Assembly (NCBI GenBank): GCA_963735045.1
Contig: CAVTIZ010000002.1
Location: 372,001 to 436,000, forward strand
Reading direction: 5' to 3'
Length of the DNA: 64,000 nucleotides
DNA from: Salsipaludibacter sp963735045
GTDB taxonomy: Bacteria > Actinomycetota > Nitriliruptoria > Nitriliruptorales > Nitriliruptoraceae
The position numbers were made by a program, and so were the translations under genes. The notes under the pieces were generated by a model. It worked only from the letters and a program-made list of their open reading frames with translations. It did no database searches and was not told the DNA's origin. Position 1 is the first letter of the stretch; every line of letters begins with the position of its first letter. Shown piece by piece: positions 32,265-41,496 of this stretch.

Positions 32265-35200
32265 ATGACCACGTCCGACCAGCCCGCCGGGGCTGCTGCC
32301 GGGTCGGACTTCCGCCGCCTGCCGCCACAGATCGACCTGCCGGCGACCGAGCGGGACGTCCTCGGCCTGTGGGACGACATCGACGCCTTCCGCGAGTCGA
32401 TCCAACGACGCCCGGCCGACGACGAGTACGTCTTCTACGACGGACCGCCCTTCGCCAACGGCACCCCGCACTACGGACACCTGCTGGCCTCCACCACCAA
32501 GGACGTGGTCCCGCGCTACTGGACGATGCGCGGCCACCGCATCCATCGGCGTTGGGGGTGGGACACCCACGGACTGCCGGTCGAGATGAAGGTCGAGGAG
32601 GCCCTGGGTGTTCGCGGCCCGGCCGAGATCGAGGAGTACGGGCTCACGGCCTTCAACGAGGCCTGCCGGGCGCTGGTCGACCAGACCGCCGACGACTGGG
32701 ACTTCGTCGTGCGCCGGTTGGGTCGGTGGGTCGACATGGACCACCCCTACCGGACCATGGACACCGACTTCATGGAGTCGGTGTGGTGGGTCTTCGACCA
32801 GCTGTGGGACAAGGGCCTGGTGTACCGCTCGGTCAAGGTCCTGCCCTACTCGTGGGGGGCGACGACACCGCTGTCCAACTTCGAGGCCAACCTCGACTAC
32901 CGCATGACCGACGACCCGTCCGTGGTGGTGCGGATGGAGGTCACCGAGGGCAACGACGTCGTGGCGGCCGGCGACCACCTGCTGGTGTGGACGACCACGC
33001 CCTGGACCCTGGTGTCCAACCTGGCGGTCGCGGTGGGCGCCGACCTCACCTATGCCCGGGTCGCCCCCCCGGACGGGGAGACGGACCAGGCCGCCGGGGC
33101 GGTCCACGCGTGGGTGGCCGAACCGCTGGTCGCCCAGGTCTTCGGTGACGATGCCCGGGTGGTCGCGACCGCCTCGGGTGGCGAGCTGGTGGGGTTGGCC
33201 TACACGCCGCCCTTCGACTGCTTCGCCGACGAGCGCGAACGCGGGGCCTTCCGCGTGATCCCGTCCCGCGACGTGGACACCGAGGAGGGGACCGGGCTGG
33301 TGCACATGGCCCCGGCCTACGGCGAGGCCGACTTCGACGCGATGCAGCAGGCCGGCGTGGATGCCCTGGTCGATCCGGTCGACGCCGATGGAAACTTCAC
33401 CACGCAGGTGGCCGCGATCGCCGACGGGGCGATCGTCGGGGTCAACATCAAGGAAGCCGACCGCACGCTGATCCGCGACCTGCGCGAACGCGACCTGCTG
33501 GTCAGCGAAGGCACCATCAACCACTCGTATCCCTTCTGCTACCGGACCGGGACGCCACTGATCTACAAGGCCGTCCCGACCTGGTTCGTGGAGGTGACGC
33601 GACTGCGCGACCGGCTGGTGGAGCTCAACCACGACATCCACTGGGTGCCCGAGGCGATCGGGGAGGGCCGCTTCGGCAACTGGCTGGAGGGCGCCCGGGA
33701 CTGGGCGGTGAGCCGCAACCGCTACTGGGGATCGTGCATCCCGGTGTGGGAGTGCGACACCTGCGGCCGACAGGAGTGCCTCGGGTCCATCGACGAACTC
33801 GAGGAGCACTCGGGACAGCGCCCCGACGACCTGCACAAGCACGTGCTGGACCCGATCACGTGGTCGTGCCCGGACGACGACGGCACGATGACCCGGGTGC
33901 CGGAGGTGCTGGACTGCTGGTTCGAGTCCGGATCGATGCCCTACGCCCAGTTGCACTACCCGTTCGAGAACGCGGAACGCTTCGAGGCCACCTACCCGGC
34001 GGAGTTCATCTCCGAGAGCCTCGACCAGACGCGTGGGTGGTTCTACACCCTGCACGTGTTGTCGACCGCCCTGTTCGACAGCCCCGCGTTCCGCAACTGC
34101 GTCGTCTCGGGCATGATCCTGGCCGAGGACGGCCGGAAGATGTCCAAGTCGCTCAAGAACTACCCGGACCCGGCCTACCTGTTCGACGAGTACGGCTCCG
34201 ACGCCCTGCGGGCCTACCTGATGGACTCGCCCCTGCTGCGGGCCGAACCGTTGCGCTTCTCCGAGGACGGCGTGCGCCAGATCGTGCGCACGGTGCTGCT
34301 CCCGTTGTGGAACGTGGCCAGCTTCTTCACGACCTACGCCGAGGCCGACGGCGTGTCGCTGGCCGACCTGGCCGACGCGCCGCCGCCCGCCGAGCGCCCG
34401 GAGACCGACCGCTGGGTGCTGTCGGTGCTGCAGTCCCTGGTCGCCGACGTCAACACCCAGATGGAGGGCTACCACCTCAACCACGTGGTCACGCCGGTCC
34501 TCGGCTTCATCGACGACCTGACCAACTGGTACGTGCGGCGATCGCGCCGACGGTTCTGGCGCAGTGACGACACCGACCGCGCCGACACCCTCGCCGCGTT
34601 CGCCACGCTCTACGAAGCCCTGACGACCTTCTCGAAGGTCCTCGCCCCGGTGCTTCCCTTCCTGACCGAGCACCTGCACCAGGTGCTGGTCGTGGCCGTG
34701 GACGACCAGGCCCCGGCGTCGATCCACTGGACGGACTTCCCGCGTGCCGACGAGGCGCTGATCGACGCCGACCTCGAGGCGGCCATGGCCACGGTCCGTC
34801 AGATCATCACCATGGGACGCCACCTGCGCACGACCAACGACCTGCGAGTTCGCCAGCCACTCCACCGGCTCACCGTGATCACCCGCAACGACGCCGTGGC
34901 GGCCGCCGTGGCCTCCCACGAGACGCTGATCGCCGACGAGTTGAACGTCCGCGAGGTCCGGGTCCGGGCCGACGAGGGCGAACTCGTGACCCTGTCGGCA
35001 AAGCCGGACTTCCGGGTCCTGGGTCCGCGACTCGGCTCGCAGATGGGCGCCGTCGCCGGTGCCGTCGCCGCGCTCGACCACGACGCGTTGACGGTCGTCG
35101 CCGACGGCGGCTCGGTGGAGGTTTCCGGGCACACGCTGACCCGCGACGACCTGGACCTGCGGCGTGAGCCCGCACCGGGGACCGTCGTGGAGACCTCCGC

Positions 35201-35495
35201 AGGGCTGGCCGTGGCCCTGGACACCACCCTGGACGACGACCTGGTGGTCGAGGGCGTCGCCCGGGACGTCATCAGTCGTGTCCAGCAGGTACGGCGCGAC
35301 CTCGACCTGGACGTCAGCGACCGGATCACGTTGGGCTGGGCGAGCAGCGACGACACCGTGCGCGCCGCCATGGCCACCCACGGCGACTGGATCGCCGGCG
35401 AGGTGCTGGCGACGGCGGTGGTCGCCGACGCCGGATGGGCTGGCACCCGTGTCGACGTCGGCGAGGACCTCCGCGTCGGGGTGCAGCGGACCTAG
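32265..35495 (+). CDS. ileS: Isoleucyl-tRNA synthetase, type II
   Basis: This class Ia synthetase has 1,076 residues. The HIGH motif is HYGH (69-72) in GPPFANGTPHYGH, followed by HRRWGWDTHGLPVE; the KMSKS motif is at residues 625-629 (GRKMSKSLKNYPD). HYGH and overall architecture match the eukaryote-like type II IleS common in actinobacteria, which is generally mupirocin-resistant (family knowledge). The editing domain and the tRNA-binding region are complete. ATG 32265 lacks a clear ribosome-binding site. TAGCAT (32198-32203) may be its -10 box. I saw no T-box motif in the 138-base leader. Confidence 0.96.
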   Translation: MTTSDQPAGAAAGSDFRRLPPQIDLPATERDVLGLWDDIDAFRESIQRRPADDEYVFYDGPPFANGTPHYGHLLASTTKDVVPRYWTMRGHRIHRRWGWDTHGLPVEMKVEEALGVRGPAEIEEYGLTAFNEACRALVDQTADDWDFVVRRLGRWVDMDHPYRTMDTDFMESVWWVFDQLWDKGLVYRSVKVLPYSWGATTPLSNFEANLDYRMTDDPSVVVRMEVTEGNDVVAAGDHLLVWTTTPWTLVSNLAVAVGADLTYARVAPPDGETDQAAGAVHAWVAEPLVAQVFGDDARVVATASGGELVGLAYTPPFDCFADERERGAFRVIPSRDVDTEEGTGLVHMAPAYGEADFDAMQQAGVDALVDPVDADGNFTTQVAAIADGAIVGVNIKEADRTLIRDLRERDLLVSEGTINHSYPFCYRTGTPLIYKAVPTWFVEVTRLRDRLVELNHDIHWVPEAIGEGRFGNWLEGARDWAVSRNRYWGSCIPVWECDTCGRQECLGSIDELEEHSGQRPDDLHKHVLDPITWSCPDDDGTMTRVPEVLDCWFESGSMPYAQLHYPFENAERFEATYPAEFISESLDQTRGWFYTLHVLSTALFDSPAFRNCVVSGMILAEDGRKMSKSLKNYPDPAYLFDEYGSDALRAYLMDSPLLRAEPLRFSEDGVRQIVRTVLLPLWNVASFFTTYAEADGVSLADLADAPPPAERPETDRWVLSVLQSLVADVNTQMEGYHLNHVVTPVLGFIDDLTNWYVRRSRRRFWRSDDTDRADTLAAFATLYEALTTFSKVLAPVLPFLTEHLHQVLVVAVDDQAPASIHWTDFPRADEALIDADLEAAMATVRQIITMGRHLRTTNDLRVRQPLHRLTVITRNDAVAAAVASHETLIADELNVREVRVRADEGELVTLSAKPDFRVLGPRLGSQMGAVAGAVAALDHDALTVVADGGSVEVSGHTLTRDDLDLRREPAPGTVVETSAGLAVALDTTLDDDLVVEGVARDVISRVQQVRRDLDLDVSDRITLGWASSDDTVRAAMATHGDWIAGEVLATAVVADAGWAGTRVDVGEDLRVGVQRT

Positions 35496-35817
35496 CCCGC
35501 GGGCATGTCGCGTGGCGAGGCCGTCCCGGCGAGGGTCCGACGAGCGCCGGAACGCGCCTACGATCGAAATCGTACGAGGGCAATCAGAGCCGTCGAGCCG
35601 TGGCGATCAGTGCCCGGGATTCATCGATCCCGGGCTTGGATCCCCACTATTCCGTCCATTCGGGGGAGGCCGCCGTCGAACGGACCCCGCCGTTCGGGCC
35701 GTCGGGCCGTCCAGAAGGACCGGCGGTGTCCGTACGGTGTTCATCGACGCATGGAAACGCCATGGCCTGTCACCCCGGCGGTCCCCCCGGCCGTCTCCCT
35801 CGATGAAGGACTCGCAG
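35496..35817 (+). promoter_or_regulatory. Non-coding leader with TACGAT box and hairpin
   Basis: No gene is seen in these 322 bases. TACGAT (35559-35564) followed closely by its inverse ATCGTA may be a promoter or small operator. A perfect 9-bp stem GCCCGGGAT (35612-35620)/ATCCCGGGC (35627-35635) follows and may end ileS transcription or act as a leader hairpin for the lipoprotein gene. Confidence 0.4.
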
Positions 35818-36102
35818 ATGCGTTCCCCCAACACCCTGACCCGCCGCGGCGCTGCCGTGGCCCTGGCCGGAGCCCTCGCCTTCGGCGCCGCCGCATGTGG
35901 CGGTGACGATGGTGGCGACGACGCCTCCGAGGCTCCCGCGTCCGAGATGAGCTCGGAAATGTCCTCCGAGTCCTCGGAGATGGAGTCCGAGATGATGTCG
36001 GAGTCCTCGGAGATGGAGTCCGAGATGATGTCGGAGTCCACGGAGATGGAGTCCGAGATGGCTTCCGAGATGGAGTCGGAGATGATGACCGAGGAGGGCT
36101 GA
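35818..36102 (+). CDS. Small Met/Glu/Ser-rich lipoprotein, paralog 1
   Basis: The 94-residue protein has a signal segment (TLTRRGAAVALAGALAFGAA) and a lipobox ending in AAAC, then GGDDGG and a repeat region built on SEM, MESEMM and SES. The mature part holds many Met in MxxxM or MM spacing between acidic residues. AAGGA (35806-35810) favours the ATG at 35818 over the one at 35803. It shares signal peptide and GGDD start with the next gene, so the two are paralogs. Function unknown; a metal-binding or buffering role is speculation. Confidence 0.75.
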   Translation: MRSPNTLTRRGAAVALAGALAFGAAACGGDDGGDDASEAPASEMSSEMSSESSEMESEMMSESSEMESEMMSESTEMESEMASEMESEMMTEEG

Positions 36103-36238
36103 CCCCTCCCACGTCGGCGAGGTCGGGTGCGTGACGCCCGCCCTCGGGGCCGGTCGGGCCTGCACGGACTGCGTTTCCGTGCCGGGGCCGATCGGCCGTC
36201 GTCGTTCGGACACCCGACGGACGGACGATCCAGGACGT

Positions 36239-36266
36239 TTGACGTGCCGCCCCAACCTCCTAGTGT
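36239..36266 (+). promoter_or_regulatory. Promoter of second small lipoprotein gene
   Basis: TTGACG (36239-36244) and TAGTGT (36261-36266) with a 16-base spacer lie 80 bases before the start codon at 36346. Confidence 0.6.
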
Positions 36267-36345
36267 GGTCGTAGTGCACGAGCGGTGCACGACCCCGACG
36301 GTGGACGCCCCGCGTTCACCGCCCCCGAGAACAAGGACCCCCACG

Positions 36346-36570
36346 ATGCGCACGACCACCACCCTGACCCGCCGCAGCGCCGCCGTCCTCCTGGCCGGCG
36401 CGCTCGCCTTCGGCGCCGCTGCCTGCGGTGGCGACGACGAGGGCGATGACGACGCTGCCTCCGAGGTGTCCACGGAGATGGACGACGCCGGCTCCGAGAT
36501 GGACGACGCCGGCTCCGAGATGGCCACGGAGATGGACGACGCCGGCTCCGAGATGAGCACCGAGAGCTGA
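36346..36570 (+). CDS. Small Asp/Met-rich lipoprotein, paralog 2
   Basis: The 74-residue protein has a signal peptide almost the same as its neighbour (TLTRRSAAVLLAGALAFGAA), a lipobox Cys followed by GGDDEGDDD, and three repeats of the MDDAGSE type in the mature part. Mature sequences have diverged while the export signals stay alike. AAGGAC upstream supports ATG 36346. It has its own promoter and a strong terminator, so it is an independent unit between ileS and the str operon. Function unknown. Confidence 0.75.
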   Translation: MRTTTTLTRRSAAVLLAGALAFGAAACGGDDEGDDDAASEVSTEMDDAGSEMDDAGSEMATEMDDAGSEMSTES

Positions 36571-36582
36571 TCACCGCACCTC

Positions 36583-36614
36583 GACGTGCCGCCCGCAGCC
36601 GCGGGCGGCACGTC
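36583..36614 (+). terminator. Terminator after second small lipoprotein gene
   Basis: GACGTGCCGCCCGC (36583-36596) and GCGGGCGGCACGTC (36601-36614) form a perfect 14-bp stem with loop AGCC. Only a short T-poor tail follows. Confidence 0.7.
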
Positions 36615-36701
36615 ATGTCGTCCGTCGCCGCCCGCCGTCGCAGCATGACCTCGACGACGGGCGCGGCTGCCCCCACGCTCGACCCATGGGCGCGAGTCGG
36701 A

Positions 36702-36731
36702 TTGACAGCCGCCGGCCGACGTCGATAACAT
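36702..36731 (+). promoter_or_regulatory. Promoter of the str operon
   Basis: A consensus TTGACA (36702-36707) is followed by GATAAC (36724-36729, 16-base spacer) or TAACAT (36726-36731, 18-base spacer). It is the best -35 box in the window. The leader to rpsL is about 330 bases; no other gene is seen in 36615-37067. Confidence 0.7.
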
Positions 36732-37067
36732 TGACGTTCCGCGTCACGGGATCCTTCCGTGATGCGCTTGGACGCTGGCAGGACCCCCGGTCCAGGTGCG
36801 AGTTCATGTCGCCCCGACCCGAGGTGTCCACCTCGTCACCGCGAGGACCAGCCCCCCCGACCCATCCCGACCACCCATCGCATCCCTTGGGCTGCGCGCC
36901 ACTCGCGCTGCTCCAAAGGTGCGGAACGCCCGGGTCCGTGGATCGGGACCACCACATCGCCGACCGGCCGCGAGGCCGAGCGCGCCATCACGACCATGCC
37001 GGTCCCTGGCAACGACTCGGACCGGCGCCACAGCCGACACACCTCGGCACGACAGGACAGGGAAGCA

Positions 37068-37439
37068 ATGCCCACCATCCAGCAGTTGGTGCGCAAGGGC
37101 CGCCACGACAAGAAGAAGAAGGTCACGACGCTGGCCCTCAAGGGCTCACCGCAACGTCGTGGTGTCTGCACGCGTGTCTACACCACCACCCCGAAGAAGC
37201 CGAACTCGGCCCTCCGGAAGGTCTGCCGCGTGCGCCTCAGCTCCGGGATGGAGGTCACCGCCTACATCCCCGGTGAGGGCCACAACCTGCAGGAGCACTC
37301 CATGGTCCTGATCCGTGGTGGTCGTGTCCGCGACCTCCCGGGTGTCCGCTACAAGGTCGTGCGCGGTGCGCTGGACGCCGCTCCCGTCCGTGACCGCAAG
37401 CAGGCCCGTTCGCGCTACGGCGTCAAGAAGGAGGGCTGA
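37068..37439 (+). CDS. rpsL: 30S ribosomal protein S12 (uS12), with Arg at position 88
   Basis: The 123-residue protein has MPTIQQLVRKGR, VYTTTPKKPNSALRKV and GEGHNLQEHSMVLIRGGRVR, then DLPGVRY. uS12 controls decoding fidelity at the A site. Lys43 is present, but the residue equal to Lys88 of M. tuberculosis (Lys87 of E. coli) is Arg. K88R/K87R is a known streptomycin-resistance substitution in those species. ATG 37068 follows GGGAAG. First gene of the str operon, two bases before rpsG. Confidence 0.99.
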   Translation: MPTIQQLVRKGRHDKKKKVTTLALKGSPQRRGVCTRVYTTTPKKPNSALRKVCRVRLSSGMEVTAYIPGEGHNLQEHSMVLIRGGRVRDLPGVRYKVVRGALDAAPVRDRKQARSRYGVKKEG

Positions 37440-37441
37440 CC

Positions 37442-37915
37442 ATGCCTCGCAAGGGATCCCCAGGAAGCCGCCCGACCACCCCCGATGCCAAGTACGACTC
37501 GGAGCTGGTCACCCAACTGATCAACCGCATCATGGTGGACGGCAAGCGTTCGCTGGCCGAGTCCATCGTCTACGACGCGTTGGCCGACATCGGCGGTCGC
37601 GTCCAGGGCGGTGACCCCCTGTCGGTGGTCAAGCGTGCGGTGGAGAACGTGAAGCCGCAGCTGGAGGTGAAGTCCCGCCGCGTCGGTGGTGCCACCTACC
37701 AGGTGCCGATCGAGGTGCGCCCGTCGCGCTCGACCACGCTGGCACTGCGCTGGATCGTGGGCTACGCCCGCCTCCGTCGCGAGAAGACCATGGGTGAACG
37801 CCTCGCCGGCGAGTTGCTCGACGCCTCCAACGGCGTCGGTGCGGCCGTCAAGCGTCGCGAGGACACCCACAAGATGGCCGAGGCCAACCGCGCCTTCGCC
37901 CACTACCGCTGGTGA
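37442..37915 (+). CDS. rpsG: 30S ribosomal protein S7 (uS7)
   Basis: The 157-residue protein starts MPRKGSPGSRPTTPDAKYDS and contains LINRIMVDGKRSLAESIVYDAL and MAEANRAFAHYRW, all diagnostic. uS7 initiates assembly of the 30S head and classically represses the str operon by binding its mRNA. GAGGG from the rpsL end serves as ribosome-binding site. Length is normal. Confidence 0.99.
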   Translation: MPRKGSPGSRPTTPDAKYDSELVTQLINRIMVDGKRSLAESIVYDALADIGGRVQGGDPLSVVKRAVENVKPQLEVKSRRVGGATYQVPIEVRPSRSTTLALRWIVGYARLRREKTMGERLAGELLDASNGVGAAVKRREDTHKMAEANRAFAHYRW

Positions 37916-37982
37916 CGTCGGATCCGGGTCGCCACGCGTGACCCGCATCCCCACCCGACCTTGAAGTGAAGGATTGATCGAC

Positions 37983-40109
37983 ATGGCCAAGCGCCCGCCG
38001 CTCGAGACGCTGCGCAACATCGGCATCATGGCCCACATCGATGCCGGCAAGACCACGACGACCGAACGCATCCTGTTCTACACCGGGAAGAACTACAAGA
38101 TCGGTGAGGTCCACGATGGCGCGGCCACGATGGACTGGATGGAGCAGGAGCAGGAGCGTGGCATCACGATCACCTCGGCGGCCACCACGGCGTCGTGGCG
38201 TGACCACGTCATCAACATCATCGACACGCCCGGCCACGTCGACTTCACCGTCGAGGTGGAGCGCTCGCTGCGCGTGCTGGACGGGGCGGTCGCGGTGTTC
38301 GACGGCGTCGCCGGCGTCGAGCCGCAGTCCGAGACCGTGTGGCGCCAGGCCGACAAGTACGGCGTGCCGCGCATGTGCTTCGTCAACAAGCTGGACCGCA
38401 CCGGGGCATCCTTCGAGTTCTCCTTCAACTCCATCCGTGAGCGCCTGACGACCCAGGCCGTCGCGATCCAGTTGCCGATCGGGCGCGAGTCCGACCTGCG
38501 CGGGGTCGTGGACCTGGTCCGCAACGTCGCGATCGTGTGGAAGGGCGACGACCTCGGGGCCTCCTTCGAGGAGCTCGAGGTCAGCGAGGTGGCCGACGAG
38601 GTCATCGGCGACGTCGACGCGTCCCGCGCCGAGCTCATGGAGATGGTCGCCGAGACCGACGACGCGCTGCTCGAGGCCTTCTTCGAGAACGGCGAGCTGT
38701 CCGTCGACGAGCTCAAGGCCGGCATCCGCTCGGCAACGATCGCCAACGAGCTGGTCCCGGTCATGACCGGGTCGGCCCTGGCCAACACCGGGGTCCAGCC
38801 ACTGCTGGACGCCGTCGTGGACTACCTGCCCAGCCCGCTGGACGTCCCGCCCATGAAGGGCGAGGACCCCAAGACCGGCGAGCCCATGACCCGCAAGCCC
38901 GACGACTCCGAGCCCTTCTCGGCGTTGGCCTTCAAGGTCATGACCGACCCCTACGTCGGCACCCTGGTCTTCACCCGGGTCTACTCCGGCACGCTGGAGT
39001 CCGGCTCCTACATCCACAACGTCACCAAGGACGAGAAGCTGCGGGTCGGTCGCATCCTCCAGATGCACGCGAACTCGCGCGAGGACCGCGACAAGACCAT
39101 GACCGGCGACATCGTGGCACTGGTCGGGCTCAAGTCCACCACCACCGGTGACACGCTGTCGGACCCGGATCGCCAGGTCCTGCTCGAGTCGATGGAGTTC
39201 CCGGACCCGGTGATCGACATCGCGATCGAGCCCCGCACCAAGACCGACCAGGAAAAGCTGATCGTCGGCCTCATGAAGTTGGCCGAGGAGGACCCGACCT
39301 TCCGGGTCCACACCGACGAGGAGACCGGCCAGACCATCATCGGTGGGATGGGCGAACTCCACCTCGAGATCATCGTCGACCGCCTGATGCGTGAGTTCAA
39401 GGTCGAGGCCAACGTCGGTCGACCGCAGGTCGCCTACCGCGAGTCGCTCAAGAAGCCGGTCGAGAAGGTGTCCTACACCCACAAGAAGCAGACCGGTGGC
39501 TCCGGGCAGTTCGGGCAGGTCGTCATCAACGTCCGTCCGCTGACCGACGAGGACCGCGAGGAGTACGAGCTCGAGGAGGACGTCCACTACCACTTCGAGT
39601 CCAAGATCTACGGTGGCTCGATCCCGCGCGAGTACATCCCCGCGGTCGACGCCGGGATCCGCGACTCGTTGGAGTCGGGCGTGCTGGCCGGCTACCCGCT
39701 GGTCGACGTCTTCGTCGAACTGGTCGACGGTTCCTACCACGACGTCGACTCCTCGGAGATGGCGTTCAAGATCACCGGCTCGATGGCCTTCAAGGAGGCC
39801 GCACGTCGGTCCGGTGTCCAGTTGCTCGAACCCGTCATGGACGTCGAGGTCACCACCCCCGACGACTACCTCGGTGACGTCATGGGTGACCTGTCCGGTC
39901 GTCGTGGCCTCATCCAGGGCTCCAACCCCCGTGGCCAGGCCACGGTCATCAACGCCCGCGTCCCGCTGGCGGAGATGTTCGGGTACTCGACCGACCTGCG
40001 GTCCATGACCCAGGGCCGGGCGAACTACTCGATGCAGTTCGGTGCCTACGAGCCCGCCCCCAACTCCATCCAGGAAGACGTCGTCGCGAAGGCTCGCGGC
40101 GAGGAGTGA
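37983..40109 (+). CDS. fusA: Elongation factor G
   Basis: This 708-residue translocase GTPase has G1 AHIDAGKTTTTE, switch II DTPGHVDF, NKLD specificity motif and all five domains, with the domain IV signature (GGSGQFGQVVINVRP). EF-G drives mRNA-tRNA translocation and ribosome recycling. ATG 37983 has AAGGA upstream at slightly long spacing; the TTG nine bases earlier is less likely. It lies between rpsG and tuf copy 2. Confidence 0.99.
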   Translation: MAKRPPLETLRNIGIMAHIDAGKTTTTERILFYTGKNYKIGEVHDGAATMDWMEQEQERGITITSAATTASWRDHVINIIDTPGHVDFTVEVERSLRVLDGAVAVFDGVAGVEPQSETVWRQADKYGVPRMCFVNKLDRTGASFEFSFNSIRERLTTQAVAIQLPIGRESDLRGVVDLVRNVAIVWKGDDLGASFEELEVSEVADEVIGDVDASRAELMEMVAETDDALLEAFFENGELSVDELKAGIRSATIANELVPVMTGSALANTGVQPLLDAVVDYLPSPLDVPPMKGEDPKTGEPMTRKPDDSEPFSALAFKVMTDPYVGTLVFTRVYSGTLESGSYIHNVTKDEKLRVGRILQMHANSREDRDKTMTGDIVALVGLKSTTTGDTLSDPDRQVLLESMEFPDPVIDIAIEPRTKTDQEKLIVGLMKLAEEDPTFRVHTDEETGQTIIGGMGELHLEIIVDRLMREFKVEANVGRPQVAYRESLKKPVEKVSYTHKKQTGGSGQFGQVVINVRPLTDEDREEYELEEDVHYHFESKIYGGSIPREYIPAVDAGIRDSLESGVLAGYPLVDVFVELVDGSYHDVDSSEMAFKITGSMAFKEAARRSGVQLLEPVMDVEVTTPDDYLGDVMGDLSGRRGLIQGSNPRGQATVINARVPLAEMFGYSTDLRSMTQGRANYSMQFGAYEPAPNSIQEDVVAKARGEE

Positions 40110-40236
40110 CCTCGCGTCGCTCGGACGCCTCGGGCGTTGCCCGCAACGCCTGACGCAGCCACCGAACCAGACACCCACAGACACCCCAGTTCACCACCGC
40201 CGGCACCGACCGGCGCCACCCAGAAAGGGCCTCGAC

Positions 40237-41421
40237 ATGGCCAAGGAAAAGTTTGAGCGGAACAAGCCGCACATGAACATTGGCACGATTGGTCACGTCG
40301 ACCATGGGAAGACGACGTTGACGGCGGCGATCACGTTGGTGTTGGCCAAGCATGTCGAGGGCAACGTGGCGTCGGCGTTCGATCAGATCGACAAGGCCCC
40401 GGAGGAGCGTGAGCGGGGGATCACGATCAATGTGTCGCATGTGGAGTATGAGACGGACAATCGTCACTATGCCCACGTGGATGCGCCGGGTCACGCGGAC
40501 TATGTCAAGAACATGATCACGGGTGCGGCCCAGATGGATGGGGCGATCCTGGTGGTGTCGGCGGCGGATGGTCCGATGCCTCAGACGCGTGAGCACGTGT
40601 TGTTGGCGCGTCAGGTTGGTGTGCCGAAGTTGGTGGTGGCGCTCAACAAGGTCGACATGGTCGATGACGAGGAGTTGTTGGAGCTGGTGGAGATGGAGGT
40701 CGCGGAGCTGTTGGAGTCCTATGAGTTCGATGCGGACACCCCGATCGTTCGGGTGTCGGCGTTGCAGGCTCTGGAGGGTGATGAGGCGGCTGAGGAGGGT
40801 GTGTTGGAGTTGATGTCCACGGTTGACGAGTTCTTCGAACAGCCGGAGCGTGACACCGAGAAGCCGTTCTTGATGCCGATCGAGGATGTGTTTTCGATCA
40901 CGGGTCGTGGCACGGTGGTGACGGGTCGCATCGAGCAGGGTGTGGTCAACGTGTCCGACACGGTGGAGATCGTGGGGATCAAGGACACGGTGTCGACCAC
41001 GGTCACGGGTGTGGAGATGTTCCGCAAGCTGTTGGATCGTGGTGAGGCGGGTGACAACGTGGGTGTGCTTCTTCGTGGGACGAAGAAGGATGACGTGGAG
41101 CGTGGTCAGGTGTTGGCGGCGCCGGGGTCGATCACCCCGCACACGAAGTTCGAGGCGCAGGTGTACATCCTGTCCAAGGACGAGGGTGGGCGTCACACGC
41201 CGTTCTTCAACAACTATCGACCGCAGTTCTACTTCCGGACCACGGATGTGACGGGTGCGGTGGAGTTGCCTGGTGGTGTGGAGATGGTGATGCCGGGTGA
41301 CAACACCGAGATGACGGTGGAGTTGATCGCCCCGATCGCGATGGACGAGGGTCTGCGGTTCGCCATCCGTGAGGGTGGTCGCACCGTGGGTGCCGGCCGG
41401 GTCACCGACGTCATCGAATGA
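40237..41421 (+). CDS. tuf: Elongation factor Tu, copy 2
   Basis: The 394-residue EF-Tu has the same domains and motifs as copy 1. Nucleotides 40231-41416 match 1063-2248 exactly by reading; the tract starts six bases before the ATG and ends at the penultimate codon (final residue Glu here, Ala in copy 1). Flanks are unrelated. Sharp boundaries at the gene ends indicate homogenisation by gene conversion. It is the last gene of the str operon. Confidence 0.99.
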   Translation: MAKEKFERNKPHMNIGTIGHVDHGKTTLTAAITLVLAKHVEGNVASAFDQIDKAPEERERGITINVSHVEYETDNRHYAHVDAPGHADYVKNMITGAAQMDGAILVVSAADGPMPQTREHVLLARQVGVPKLVVALNKVDMVDDEELLELVEMEVAELLESYEFDADTPIVRVSALQALEGDEAAEEGVLELMSTVDEFFEQPERDTEKPFLMPIEDVFSITGRGTVVTGRIEQGVVNVSDTVEIVGIKDTVSTTVTGVEMFRKLLDRGEAGDNVGVLLRGTKKDDVERGQVLAAPGSITPHTKFEAQVYILSKDEGGRHTPFFNNYRPQFYFRTTDVTGAVELPGGVEMVMPGDNTEMTVELIAPIAMDEGLRFAIREGGRTVGAGRVTDVIE

Positions 41422-41423
41422 CC

Positions 41424-41469
41424 TGCCTGCCGGCAGGCACCACCTGCCCGGCGTCGACCGACGCCGGGC
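41424..41469 (+). promoter_or_regulatory. Two adjacent hairpins at the str/S10 junction
   Basis: A 16-bp perfect palindrome TGCCTGCCGGCAGGCA (41424-41439) is followed by a 10-bp stem GCCCGGCGTC (41446-41455)/GACGCCGGGC (41460-41469) with loop GACC. They fill most of the 75-base gap between tuf and rpsJ. They may end str transcripts, or form a leader for L4-type control of the S10 operon. Confidence 0.55.
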
Positions 41470-41496
41470 GCGAACACGAAGCGAGAAACGACGACC

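Noticed and set aside
28668..35381. A 2,237-codon open frame on the minus strand
   Set aside because: It is antisense to the LamG gene and ileS. Its His/Arg/Gly-rich composition and lack of any domain mark it as a GC-bias artefact.
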